Assembly: GCA_947168625.1 (NCBI GenBank)
Contig: CAMVMQ010000001.1
Span: forward strand, 1-55,444
Origin: an uncultured Caryophanales bacterium
GTDB taxonomy: Bacteria; Bacillota_I; Bacilli_A; RF39; UBA660
DNA length: 55,444 bases
Reading direction: 5' to 3'
Of the stretch, positions 1 through 8,159 are shown one piece after another. Positions within the stretch are counted from its first letter, which is position 1. Every line of letters starts with the position of its first letter. The notes beneath the pieces are model-generated. The model saw only the letters and a list, made by a program, of their open reading frames with translations. It was not told the DNA's origin and searched no databases. Both the position numbers and the translations under genes were made by a program.

Positions 1-17
1 AGGGAGTGTGATACATA

Positions 18-338
18 GTGAATGGTTATTTAGTACCTGCTAATGCTAAGAAGGGTACACTTATATTTAATATTTTTAGACCTATTGATTTGATTATGTT
101 TGGTATTGGGGCTTTTGTGTCATTAATGTTATTTGTTGTTGTTAATTCTAATGATACTGTATTAATACTTATATCTTGTTTACCAGTTGCTATTACTGGA
201 CTATTGGTAGTTCCAATTCCTTATTATCATAATGTTTTATGTGCTATACAGAGTATATATAGGTTTTTTGCGGAAAGAAGAAATTATAAATGGAGAGGTT
301 GGTGTTTTTATGAAAAGCTCGACAAAGAAAAGAAATAG
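18..338 (+). CDS. PrgI/VirB3-like T4SS membrane protein
   Basis: A 106-residue protein with two closely spaced membrane segments (about residues 26-45 and 48-70) and a basic C-terminal tail. This is the size and topology of the PrgI family, the Gram-positive counterpart of VirB3, an inner-membrane part of type IV secretion channels. It starts with GTG at 18, preceded by AGGGAG at 1-6. The next gene starts inside its 3' end (310 versus stop at 338), so the two are translationally coupled. The family call rests on topology plus position directly before TraC-like and VirB4 genes, the same order as prgI-prgJ in pCF10-type systems. Confidence 0.72.
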   Translation: MNGYLVPANAKKGTLIFNIFRPIDLIMFGIGAFVSLMLFVVVNSNDTVLILISCLPVAITGLLVVPIPYYHNVLCAIQSIYRFFAERRNYKWRGWCFYEKLDKEKK

Positions 339-864
339 TGGTTATTCTGAAGATTGGATTCCAGTAAGTAATATTAATAATGGCTATATTATTCTTGATA
401 ACAAATATAAGGTTACTGGTGTTAAGATAAAGCCAAGAAATATATTTATTCTTGATCAGGCTACTCAAGATAATGTTATTGTGGCACTTAAGAATTTTTA
501 TAACACTATTGATTTTGAGTTTTGGCTTATTAGTGCTGATAGACCAGTTGATTTAAATGCTTATTTAGCCAGATTACAATTATTATATAATCAGAGTACT
601 AGTCCTGCTGTTAGAAAACTTATTAATCAGGATATCAATAAGGCAAATGATTTTATGAACAATAGCGTTACTGATACGGAATATTACATCTTATTTAAAG
701 AAAAGAATGACGATATTATTCAAAAAAGACTTAGAACTCTGATTACAGGTCTTGCTAATTCGGGTTTGGAGGCTGTTCAAACTTCTAATGATGATTTAAG
801 AGTAATATTAGACAATTTTCTTAATGGGGGAATGACTACTAATTTTAAGGTGGTGACTTCGTAA
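310..864 (+). CDS. TraC-like conjugation protein
   Basis: 184 residues, soluble, no membrane segment, Lys/Asn-rich. It resembles the N-terminal TraC-like region that precedes the ATPase in VirB4 proteins and is a separate gene (TrsD/TraD type) in several Gram-positive plasmid systems. An upstream in-frame ATG at 232 lies deep inside the previous gene; ATG 310 with GGAGAGG at 292-298 is the better start and gives MKSSTKK. The stop overlaps the VirB4 start by one base (TAATG at 862-866). It probably works with the VirB4 ATPase at the channel base. The family assignment is partly inferred from order. Confidence 0.62.
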   Translation: MKSSTKKRNSGYSEDWIPVSNINNGYIILDNKYKVTGVKIKPRNIFILDQATQDNVIVALKNFYNTIDFEFWLISADRPVDLNAYLARLQLLYNQSTSPAVRKLINQDINKANDFMNNSVTDTEYYILFKEKNDDIIQKRLRTLITGLANSGLEAVQTSNDDLRVILDNFLNGGMTTNFKVVTS

Positions 865-2648
865 TGAATTTTAAAAGTGAAATTGCTCCGAAAGGAATAC
901 AGTTTAATCCTTCTGATTTTGTTATAAGTGATAAGTATGCTACAATTTTAACGGTTATTTCTTATCCAAGATTTATTGGACCTGGATATTTATCTAATTT
1001 GACTAATATGTCTGGTGTCAAGCTTGTTATTAAACATATACCAGTTGAATTTAAAGTTTTATCTAAAATGCTTAATAAGGAAATATCTGATTTGAAAAGT
1101 AAATATCAGCTTGAGAAGGATAGAACTATTCAGGAAAGAATTAGACAAGATGTAGATTCACTTGAGTATTTTATACAGCAGTTTACTGCTTCGCAGGCTA
1201 AAACTTTTGATTTTCAAATGCATATTATGATTACAGCGGATACTAGGGAAGAACTTGAAATGAAAAAGGTTAATGTTAAAAATTACATGGATGCTATGGA
1301 ACTTAGAGCTATTCCTTTAAGATTTGAACAAGAAAGAGTATTTAAATCTATGCTTCCTATATTTGAAAAACAAGTGATAGAAGATAGAATTGGTACTCCA
1401 ATGCCATCTCCTACTATCGCCGCAATGTATCCTTTTATCTTTGATAGTATTAAAGATGATGGTTTATCAACTTTACTTGGTGTTGATTTTTCTGGTGGTG
1501 TTGTTTTATTTAATCAATTTTTGTATCAATTGAGAAAAGAAAATAATCGAAATAATGCTAATATGATTATACTTGGTACTTCTGGTAGTGGTAAGAGTAC
1601 TGCTGCTAAATTAATACTTAGAAGTCATATTAGAAATGGTTATCAGATAGTAGCGGTTGACCCTGAAGGCGAAATTAGTGAAATGACTAGGGCCTACGGA
1701 GGTGATGTTGTTGATCTTGGTAAAGGTGGAGAATTTGGTATGGTTAATCCACTTGAGGTTATTATGGATGCTGATGAAACTGAAATTCAAAATGGTCTTG
1801 GTTACACTGTTCTTAATAAAACTTTGCAATCATTAAAAGCTTTTATGAAGTATTATTCTCCTGATATTGAAGATGATGTTTTAACTTTATTTAGTGAGGT
1901 AGTACAAGATACTTATGCTAGATTTGGTATTACTTTTACTAGTGATTTCTCTAAATTTACATCAGCTGATTACCCTATATTTAGTGATGTTTATGTTACT
2001 GTTACAAGTAAACTTACATCTATGACAGAGAAAACTCATGAAAGAGATGTTATGGAAAGATTGGAATTAAAGCTTAGACCTTTAGTTAGAGAACTTCAAT
2101 ATTTCTTTAATGGAAAAACCTCTATTAATACTGAAAGCGATTATATCGTGTTTAATATTAAAGAACTTATGAATTCTGATGCTAATATTAGGAATGCATT
2201 ATTATTTAATGTTCTTAAATTTGCTTGGGGACTTTGTTTGAATCCTAGTGTTAATACTGTTTTGTCTGTTGATGAGGCCCATGTACTTCTTGGTGCAAGA
2301 AATGAACTTGGCGCTGAATTTCTTGCTCAAGTACAAAGAAGAGCTAGAAAGTATAATACTGGTACAATTATTATTACTCAGCAGCCTTCTGATTTTGTTG
2401 CTGATGGTATTTTAATGCATGGTAAGGCAATATTTGATAATGCTTCTTATTATCTTGCTATGGGATTAAAGAAACAATCAGTAGAAGATTTGGGAATGCT
2501 TATAGATTTAAATGATAATGAAAAAGAAGCTATTAAAAGATTTAGTCAAGGTGAGGCATTATTTGTATGTGGTAATAGAAGAATGCAAATTAATGTAATT
2601 GTTACTGAAGAGGAATTGGAATCATTTGGCGCTGGTGGTGGTTTATAA
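864..2648 (+). CDS. VirB4-family T4SS ATPase
   Basis: 594 residues. Walker A is GTSGSGKST at about residues 238-246; a VDPEGE segment follows about 30 residues later, the Walker B is SVDEAHVLL, and IITQQPSDF follows as in VirB4/TraE/TrsE proteins. VirB4 hexamers power assembly of the secretion channel and substrate passage at the cytoplasmic membrane. The N-terminal part is shorter than in proteobacterial VirB4 because the TraC-like portion is encoded separately just upstream. The gene is intact, with no frameshift. It is followed by a short gap and then the wall-hydrolase gene. Confidence 0.92.
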   Translation: MNFKSEIAPKGIQFNPSDFVISDKYATILTVISYPRFIGPGYLSNLTNMSGVKLVIKHIPVEFKVLSKMLNKEISDLKSKYQLEKDRTIQERIRQDVDSLEYFIQQFTASQAKTFDFQMHIMITADTREELEMKKVNVKNYMDAMELRAIPLRFEQERVFKSMLPIFEKQVIEDRIGTPMPSPTIAAMYPFIFDSIKDDGLSTLLGVDFSGGVVLFNQFLYQLRKENNRNNANMIILGTSGSGKSTAAKLILRSHIRNGYQIVAVDPEGEISEMTRAYGGDVVDLGKGGEFGMVNPLEVIMDADETEIQNGLGYTVLNKTLQSLKAFMKYYSPDIEDDVLTLFSEVVQDTYARFGITFTSDFSKFTSADYPIFSDVYVTVTSKLTSMTEKTHERDVMERLELKLRPLVRELQYFFNGKTSINTESDYIVFNIKELMNSDANIRNALLFNVLKFAWGLCLNPSVNTVLSVDEAHVLLGARNELGAEFLAQVQRRARKYNTGTIIITQQPSDFVADGILMHGKAIFDNASYYLAMGLKKQSVEDLGMLIDLNDNEKEAIKRFSQGEALFVCGNRRMQINVIVTEEELESFGAGGGL

Positions 2649-2682
2649 TTATTAATAATTAGCGGAATAGGTGGTGGTAACT

Positions 2683-3864
2683 ATGGCAGATGAAAATAAT
2701 AGTGATGCACAAAAACATAGAAATATTCAAAATAATGCTAATAATATTAGAAATGCTGCGGAAGTTGCCATTGCTTCAAAAAATCCTTATGGAATGGCTA
2801 TAGGTGGAGCTATAAAAGCAGCAGATAAAATTAGTGGTGGTAAAAGTACGGAGAAACTCGGAAAAGCTATGAATACTGCGAGTAAAATATCACCTGTCGG
2901 AAGAAAAATTCAAAATTTTTCTAATAAATTAAGTGAAAGTGAAACTGGTGATAAACTTAATAAAGTTGTTGCAGAAAAAAATGGCATGTTTGGTAGTAAA
3001 AATGTCAATCAAAATAGTTCTAACACTGCTGCTTTAAATAATAATATTGATAATAATACTACTGGTAATTTGACCGATAATAGTAACCAAAATATTAATT
3101 CCAATAGAAATTTAAAAAAGAAACTTATTATAGTTGGTGTTGCTGCTCCTTTTGTATTTATCATCATTTTTATTGTTATATTATTTACTCCTCTTATTGT
3201 TTTGGGAATAATTGATATTGATGATGTAGGAAGTAATTCTTCAAATAGTTACACATATGGAGGTTATGTTTCTACTACTAATAATACTGGTTATTGGTGG
3301 CCAATTGGTAGTTTAGATGTTTCTATTGTTGATGGGAAACAATTTGCTACTGGTACTCCTAGTAGTGTTAAAATTAATGCTACTTTTGCTGGTGATGATT
3401 CAACGCATCAAGGTGCTCATGGGGCAATTGATATTGATGCTCCTGTTAATGGCGCCAATGTTATTGCAACAATGGATGGGGTTGTAATATATCCTGAGCA
3501 AGGTTCTCGAATTGATTATCCTAATGGATGGTATAATAGTCAAACTCATACTTGTTCAGGTGATGGTGGTGGCTTTGGTAACTATGTTAAGATTGATCAT
3601 GGAAATGGTATTGTGTCTATTTATGGGCATATGTATGCAAATACTATAACTGTTAGAGCAGGGGATACTGTAAAGCAGGGACAGGTTATTGGTAAAAGTG
3701 GTACATCCGGTTGTTCAACTGGTGGACATTTACATTTTGAGATGCGTCTTAATGGTACTAAAGTTGATCCATTAGATTATGTATCACCGACTGAACCAAG
3801 GAGAGTTGTTAAAACTGATAATACTACTGATAAAAATAGTACTAGGATGGAGATGGAAGAATGA
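2683..3864 (+). CDS. Membrane-anchored M23 peptidase (VirB1-like role)
   Basis: 393 residues. An Asn/Ser-rich low-complexity cytoplasmic stretch (1-140) leads to one membrane segment (about 145-170), a linker, and a C-terminal M23/LytM domain. Zinc ligands are visible: HGAIDID and the GGHLHFEMR motif, plus an IYGHM segment. M23 enzymes cut peptide cross-links in peptidoglycan. In conjugation clusters such an enzyme opens the wall for the channel (the VirB1/PrgK role). No lytic transglycosylase domain is present. ATG 2683 is preferred over GTG 2671 because GGTGG sits just before it. It overlaps the next gene by 4 bases. Confidence 0.85.
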   Translation: MADENNSDAQKHRNIQNNANNIRNAAEVAIASKNPYGMAIGGAIKAADKISGGKSTEKLGKAMNTASKISPVGRKIQNFSNKLSESETGDKLNKVVAEKNGMFGSKNVNQNSSNTAALNNNIDNNTTGNLTDNSNQNINSNRNLKKKLIIVGVAAPFVFIIIFIVILFTPLIVLGIIDIDDVGSNSSNSYTYGGYVSTTNNTGYWWPIGSLDVSIVDGKQFATGTPSSVKINATFAGDDSTHQGAHGAIDIDAPVNGANVIATMDGVVIYPEQGSRIDYPNGWYNSQTHTCSGDGGGFGNYVKIDHGNGIVSIYGHMYANTITVRAGDTVKQGQVIGKSGTSGCSTGGHLHFEMRLNGTKVDPLDYVSPTEPRRVVKTDNTTDKNSTRMEMEE

Positions 3865-4727
3865 AAAAGGATGATGTAAGAACTTTAATTGTCATTTTAA
3901 TTGTTTGCTCTATTCTGTCTATTATTTTCTTTATACTAAATTATAAGAGTAAATATGAAAAGTTGGAAGTTGTTAATGATTATCAAGAATTTTTCTCTGT
4001 TAGTGCTGATATTAATGAATTTATTGGTTATGTTGCTTCTGGTGATATTAATTCTGTGATTAGTGTATTAGACAAAAAATATATTGATTATAATAGTATT
4101 AATAATGATAATGTTATTGATTATATTGATGAGTATAGTTATAATGATTCATTTAAGGCTAAAAGCATTAAATATGTTAATGTTGGTAAAAATAAATTAT
4201 ATTATGCTAAGGGTATTCTTATTGAGAATAATATTGAAGGTAGTAAAGTAGTAAATGATGAATATCACGTTATTGTTTTAGTAGATAGTTCTAGTAATTG
4301 TTATTCTATTTATCCAATAGATGATAGTGATGCTAAAGGTATTATTAATGGTATTAAGAAGATTAATATCTCTAGTAGTAATTATAATAGTATTAAAACT
4401 ATTAATGAATTTGATGAAGTTGCTTTATGTAGATTATATTTTTCTGATTTTTATAGTTATATTATTAATGATATGGAAAAAGCTTATAGTCTTCTTAGTG
4501 ATAGTATGCTAAAGAAGTATCCTAGTTCTGGTGATTTTAATAAATTTATTAGAAGTAATGCTACTAAAATGACATCTATTACTAAGTTGTGTAGTATTAG
4601 TAATTTAAAGAAGGGTAAATTAATATCTGTTATTGATAATAATGATAATAATTATACTTTTAATGTAAAAAATATTATGGATTATGATGTTTCTATAGTA
4701 TTTAAAGAGACTGAAGCTAAAGAGTAG
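3861..4727 (+). CDS. Bitopic VirB8/TcpC-like T4SS protein
   Basis: 288 residues with a short cytoplasmic N-terminus, one membrane segment (about 9-27) and a large Asn/Asp/Ser-rich extracytoplasmic part. That part may be two similar alpha/beta halves, as in TcpC and PrgL, which carry NTF2-like VirB8 folds. No signature motif is readable at this divergence, so the call rests on topology and on position after VirB4 and the wall hydrolase, matching prgL in pCF10. It starts at ATGA, overlapping the previous stop. A structure prediction showing an NTF2-like fold would settle it. Confidence 0.5.
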   Translation: MKKDDVRTLIVILIVCSILSIIFFILNYKSKYEKLEVVNDYQEFFSVSADINEFIGYVASGDINSVISVLDKKYIDYNSINNDNVIDYIDEYSYNDSFKAKSIKYVNVGKNKLYYAKGILIENNIEGSKVVNDEYHVIVLVDSSSNCYSIYPIDDSDAKGIINGIKKINISSSNYNSIKTINEFDEVALCRLYFSDFYSYIINDMEKAYSLLSDSMLKKYPSSGDFNKFIRSNATKMTSITKLCSISNLKKGKLISVIDNNDNNYTFNVKNIMDYDVSIVFKETEAKE

Positions 4728-4762
4728 GTTTCTTTTTCTATTTTTCTTTCACAAAATATTTG

Positions 4763-4791
4763 TTTACAATTCTAGGCATTGATGCTATAAT
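4763..4791 (+). promoter_or_regulatory. Sigma-A-type promoter for virD4
   Basis: TTTACA at 4763-4768, a 17-base spacer, then a perfect TATAAT at 4786-4791. It lies in the gap before the coupling-protein gene, so virD4 can be transcribed separately from the channel genes. Confidence 0.7.
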
Positions 4792-4817
4792 ATTGTTAGT
4801 TTGTGAGGTGTTAACTG

Positions 4818-6950
4818 TTGAAGATTAAGGTTGAGAAAAAGGATTTAATTATTTTTATTGCTTTTTGTTTATTTTTATTATATTTATGTGCAATAGGAGT
4901 TCTTAATGTAGCCAATATATTTGCAACAGGTAAGTTTTATGGTCTTTTACCTTTTAGAGCTTTTACTGGTAGATATATTGGTAGTACCTTTTTTGTTTTT
5001 GCTATTTCTCTTGTTGGCTTGTTTATGGTAGTTAAATCTTATATTTTTGGTCATGAGAAAGGTGGACCTGGTATAAGTATTGGATCTAAAAAGGAAAAGG
5101 GATATTCTAGATGGGCTACGGATAGTGAATTTAAAAAGGGGTTAGTACCTGTTAATATTAAAGATGCGAAAATTGAGGCTGCTGGTATTCCTCTTATTAG
5201 TAAAAAAGGGAAGATGTGGGTTGATAATGGTGAAGATCATTATTTGGTTATGGGTGCTACTGGTAGTGGTAAGACGGTAATTGTGGCTAAACCAATGATT
5301 AAGCTTTTGTCTAAACATAATGAGTCGATGATTCTTACTGATCCTAAGGGTGAATTGTACGAAGAGACTGCTTCTTTGTTAAAAGAAGAAGGTTATAATA
5401 TTGTTACTTTAAATTTTAGGGATCCTGGACATGGTAATGCTTGGAATCCAATGAGTTTACCTTATAAATTATATAAGGAAGGTAATTCGGATAAGGCAAT
5501 AGAATTATTGGATGATTTGGCTTTAAATATTTTGTACGAAGAAAAGAGTAGTGGAGATCCTTTCTGGGAAAAGACGGCAGCGGATTATTTTACTGGTCTT
5601 GCTTTAGGGTTATTTGAGGATGCTACTCCTGAACAAGTTAATTTAAATAGTATTAACTTAATGTCTAGTTTGGGTGAAGAAAGATTTGGTGGACCTAATA
5701 ATAATTATATTAAAGAATATTTTAATGCTAAGGATCCATCTAAACCTGCATATATTAACGCTTCTGGTACTGTATTTACTGCTGATGAGACTAAGCAAGG
5801 TATCATTGCTACTTTTAAGCAAAAAATTAAATTGTTTTCTTCGCGTGAGAATTTATCAGAAATGCTTTCTCATAGTGATTTTGATATGCGTGAAATTGGT
5901 AGAAAGAAGACGGCTGTATTTTTAATTGTTCAAGATGAAAAAAAGACACTTCATCCTCTTGCTACTATATTTATTAAACAATGTTATGAAACACTTATTG
6001 ATGTTGCTCAAGAATCTGGCGGAAAACTTCCGTTTAGAACTAATTTTATTCTAGATGAGTTTGCTAATATGCCACCATTAAAAGATGTTACGACAATGGT
6101 AACAGCAGCTCGTAGTAGACTTATTAGATTTACCTTCATTATTCAGAACTTTGCTCAACTTACTCAAGTATATGGTAAAGAAAATGGTGATACTATTCGT
6201 GGTAACTGTAATTTAGTTTATTTAATTAGTAGTGAGATAGCAGCATTGGAAGAAATAAGTAAGATGTGTGGAGAGGTAAAATCTAAGGAAAAGGATAAAA
6301 CTGCTTCAACACCTCTGGTTACTGTAAGTGATTTGCAAAGATTAAATAAATTTGAAATTATTATTTTAAGAAGAAGATTATTTCCTTATAAGACAAGATT
6401 TCAAACTGATTTTGAAGTTGACTGGGGAAGAAGTTATTCTAAGGCTACTCCTCCTGAGAGAGAAAAGAAGCCTGTTGAATTGTTTGATATAAGGGAATTT
6501 GTTAAGGCTAAAAAACAGGAAAAAATGGCAAGTATGGAATCTTTTCAACCATCTAGTCCATTTGGAGGAAGTAATCCGTTTATAGGTGCTAGTCCATTTG
6601 GTGGTATGTCAATGAATGGTAATCCATTTGGAAGTAATCCATTTGGTGGATCTTCTACTGCTGATTTTATGAAAAATGAACCTTCTGATGGGGAAGATAG
6701 TTTTAATATTGATGATCTAGTTAAGAAGATTGATGCTAAAATAGCGGAGATTGAGAAGGAAGAAATCAAGGAGAAAGAGGAAATTAAAAATGAAGAGAAA
6801 CATTCAATTAATGATTTTATTCGTGATGATTCTATTGATGTTTCTGTTGATGATAAGAATAAAGCTAATAATGATAAAATTACTACTGTTTATGAAGATA
6901 GTACTGATGATGATGAATTTTTCGATGATTTTTTTAGCGACGTGGAATAA
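4818..6950 (+). CDS. VirD4/TraG-type coupling protein
   Basis: 710 residues. Two N-terminal membrane segments (about 10-31 and 50-72) precede a RecA-like ATPase with Walker A GATGSGKT (146-153), a DPKGE segment and Walker B ILDEFANMP. This is the VirD4/PcfC pattern. Coupling proteins bring relaxase-DNA or protein substrates to the T4SS. The start is TTG 4818 with GTGAGGTG just upstream. The C-terminus is unusual: a Gly/Asn-rich run with repeated PFGG/NPFGG units, then a highly charged tail rich in Glu, Lys and Asp. The gene has its own promoter and a strong terminator. Confidence 0.93.
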   Translation: MKIKVEKKDLIIFIAFCLFLLYLCAIGVLNVANIFATGKFYGLLPFRAFTGRYIGSTFFVFAISLVGLFMVVKSYIFGHEKGGPGISIGSKKEKGYSRWATDSEFKKGLVPVNIKDAKIEAAGIPLISKKGKMWVDNGEDHYLVMGATGSGKTVIVAKPMIKLLSKHNESMILTDPKGELYEETASLLKEEGYNIVTLNFRDPGHGNAWNPMSLPYKLYKEGNSDKAIELLDDLALNILYEEKSSGDPFWEKTAADYFTGLALGLFEDATPEQVNLNSINLMSSLGEERFGGPNNNYIKEYFNAKDPSKPAYINASGTVFTADETKQGIIATFKQKIKLFSSRENLSEMLSHSDFDMREIGRKKTAVFLIVQDEKKTLHPLATIFIKQCYETLIDVAQESGGKLPFRTNFILDEFANMPPLKDVTTMVTAARSRLIRFTFIIQNFAQLTQVYGKENGDTIRGNCNLVYLISSEIAALEEISKMCGEVKSKEKDKTASTPLVTVSDLQRLNKFEIIILRRRLFPYKTRFQTDFEVDWGRSYSKATPPEREKKPVELFDIREFVKAKKQEKMASMESFQPSSPFGGSNPFIGASPFGGMSMNGNPFGSNPFGGSSTADFMKNEPSDGEDSFNIDDLVKKIDAKIAEIEKEEIKEKEEIKNEEKHSINDFIRDDSIDVSVDDKNKANNDKITTVYEDSTDDDEFFDDFFSDVE

Positions 6951-6978
6951 AAATGTAACCAAATTGGTTACATTTTTT
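6950..6978 (+). terminator. Intrinsic terminator after virD4
   Basis: Inverted repeat AAAATGTAACC / GGTTACATTTT with loop AAATT, running into a T tract. It closes the T4SS cluster and uses the last base of the stop codon. Confidence 0.85.
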
Positions 6979-7062
6979 GTGTATTTGAACTTTTCCTTTT
7001 TATATATAATGTATATATTATATTAGAAGTATTTCTTATATATGAAAAGGAAGTTGATTAAT

Positions 7063-7338
7063 ATGGATACTGTTTCAATAGATGAAGTAAAAAGAATGGA
7101 TAATCCTATTATTGTCGATATAAGGGATAATTACTCTTATAGTATCTCTCATATTAAAAATGCTATTAATATTCCATATTATAATTTGATTAATAATTAT
7201 TCACACTATTTGGATAAGAATAAGAGATATTACTTATATTGTTCAGAAGGTAATCAGAGTTTAGAAATTAGTAAGAGACTTAATGCTTTTGGATATGATA
7301 CTAAATCTATTAGAGGTGGTTTTATTACTTTTAGATAA
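7063..7338 (+). CDS. Single-domain rhodanese-like protein
   Basis: 91 residues. A complete small rhodanese fold with the VDIRD and HIKNAINIP segments and an active-site loop CSEGNQ, with the catalytic Cys at residue 60. Single-domain rhodaneses carry sulfane sulfur as a persulfide. Its position 0.8 kb before sufB could fit sulfur traffic, but that is inference. An in-frame ATG at 7042 exists, but AAAGGAAG at 7046-7053 is ideally placed for ATG 7063. Confidence 0.85.
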   Translation: MDTVSIDEVKRMDNPIIVDIRDNYSYSISHIKNAINIPYYNLINNYSHYLDKNKRYYLYCSEGNQSLEISKRLNAFGYDTKSIRGGFITFR

Positions 7339-7359
7339 TTACTTTGCATATAATTTATT

Positions 7360-8091
7360 ATGGGAATTATACTAAAAAAGAAAAAGAAAAGAAGGCTTTT
7401 ATTGTTTATTGTATTTTTTTTGATGATATCATTTTTATGTTCTATTTTTCTTGTTAATTATTATGCTAAAAAGATTTCTCCTTTTATTATTAATTATGCA
7501 ACCTCAGAAATAAGAAAACTTGAGTTGGTTATTATTAATAATTCCCTTAGAGAAATTAGTAATGACAATCTTTCTGATGAATTATTTACCGTTAGGTATA
7601 ATAGCAAGGGTGAAATTATATTAATTGATTTTGATTCTTCTAAATCATCTTTAGTATTAGAAAATATTACTAAAAAGATTGAATATAATTTAAAGGAATT
7701 TGATAATGGTAATATATTACTGCTTAAAGATTATTATAGTGATAGAGATTTTGGTAAACTTAAAAATGGTACAATAATGGAGGTTCCTTTGGGAATTGCT
7801 ATGCATAATAGTTTATTTAATAATCTGGGACCAAAGATACCTGTACGTATTTCTTTTGTTAGAAATGTTGAAGCTGGATTTACTACTGATGTTACTGAAT
7901 ATGGTATAAATAATGCTTTACTTAAATTAAATATTAATATTAAAATTGCTACTATTGTTATTCTTCCGATTATTAGTGATAATATGGAAATGGAATTTAA
8001 TTTACCTGTTTCAATGAAGGTTATTCAAGGAAATATACCAAGTTATTATATGGATGGATTTAGGACTAATTCTAATGTTAATGAAAGTTAA
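7360..8091 (+). CDS. yunB: Sporulation protein YunB
   Basis: 243 residues. A Lys/Arg-rich N-terminus and one membrane segment (about 12-33) lead to the YunB domain. The C-terminal half has the family pattern: LGPKIPVRISF, VEAGFTTDV, EYGINNALLKLNI, VILPII and MKVIQGNIP. In Bacillus, YunB is a sigma-E-controlled membrane protein of the sporulating mother cell; its biochemical role is not established. No ribosome-binding site is visible before ATG 7360, and a TATAAT at 7349-7354 lies only 5 bases upstream, so the message may be leaderless. The gene is one of several sporulation markers in the window. Confidence 0.9.
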   Translation: MGIILKKKKKRRLLLFIVFFLMISFLCSIFLVNYYAKKISPFIINYATSEIRKLELVIINNSLREISNDNLSDELFTVRYNSKGEIILIDFDSSKSSLVLENITKKIEYNLKEFDNGNILLLKDYYSDRDFGKLKNGTIMEVPLGIAMHNSLFNNLGPKIPVRISFVRNVEAGFTTDVTEYGINNALLKLNINIKIATIVILPIISDNMEMEFNLPVSMKVIQGNIPSYYMDGFRTNSNVNES

Positions 8092-8159
8092 TCTATTTAG
8101 TTCTTTTTCTTTACTTTTTTGACTTATTATGTGATAATAATTTTAGAGATGGTGATGTA

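Noticed and set aside
864..2648. VirB4 split into two genes by a frameshift
   Set aside because: The upstream 184-residue frame has its own start and ribosome-binding site, and a separate TraC/TrsD-type gene before VirB4 is normal in Gram-positive systems.
6541..6660. Short repeats in virD4 as a CRISPR or DNA repeat array
   Set aside because: Repeats are in frame, short and differ in spacing; they encode the PFGG tail. No spacer pattern.
6545..6769. Minus-strand frame opposite the virD4 tail
   Set aside because: Pro/Gly-rich mirror of the PFGG repeats, no ribosome-binding site; the plus-strand frame is the clear gene.
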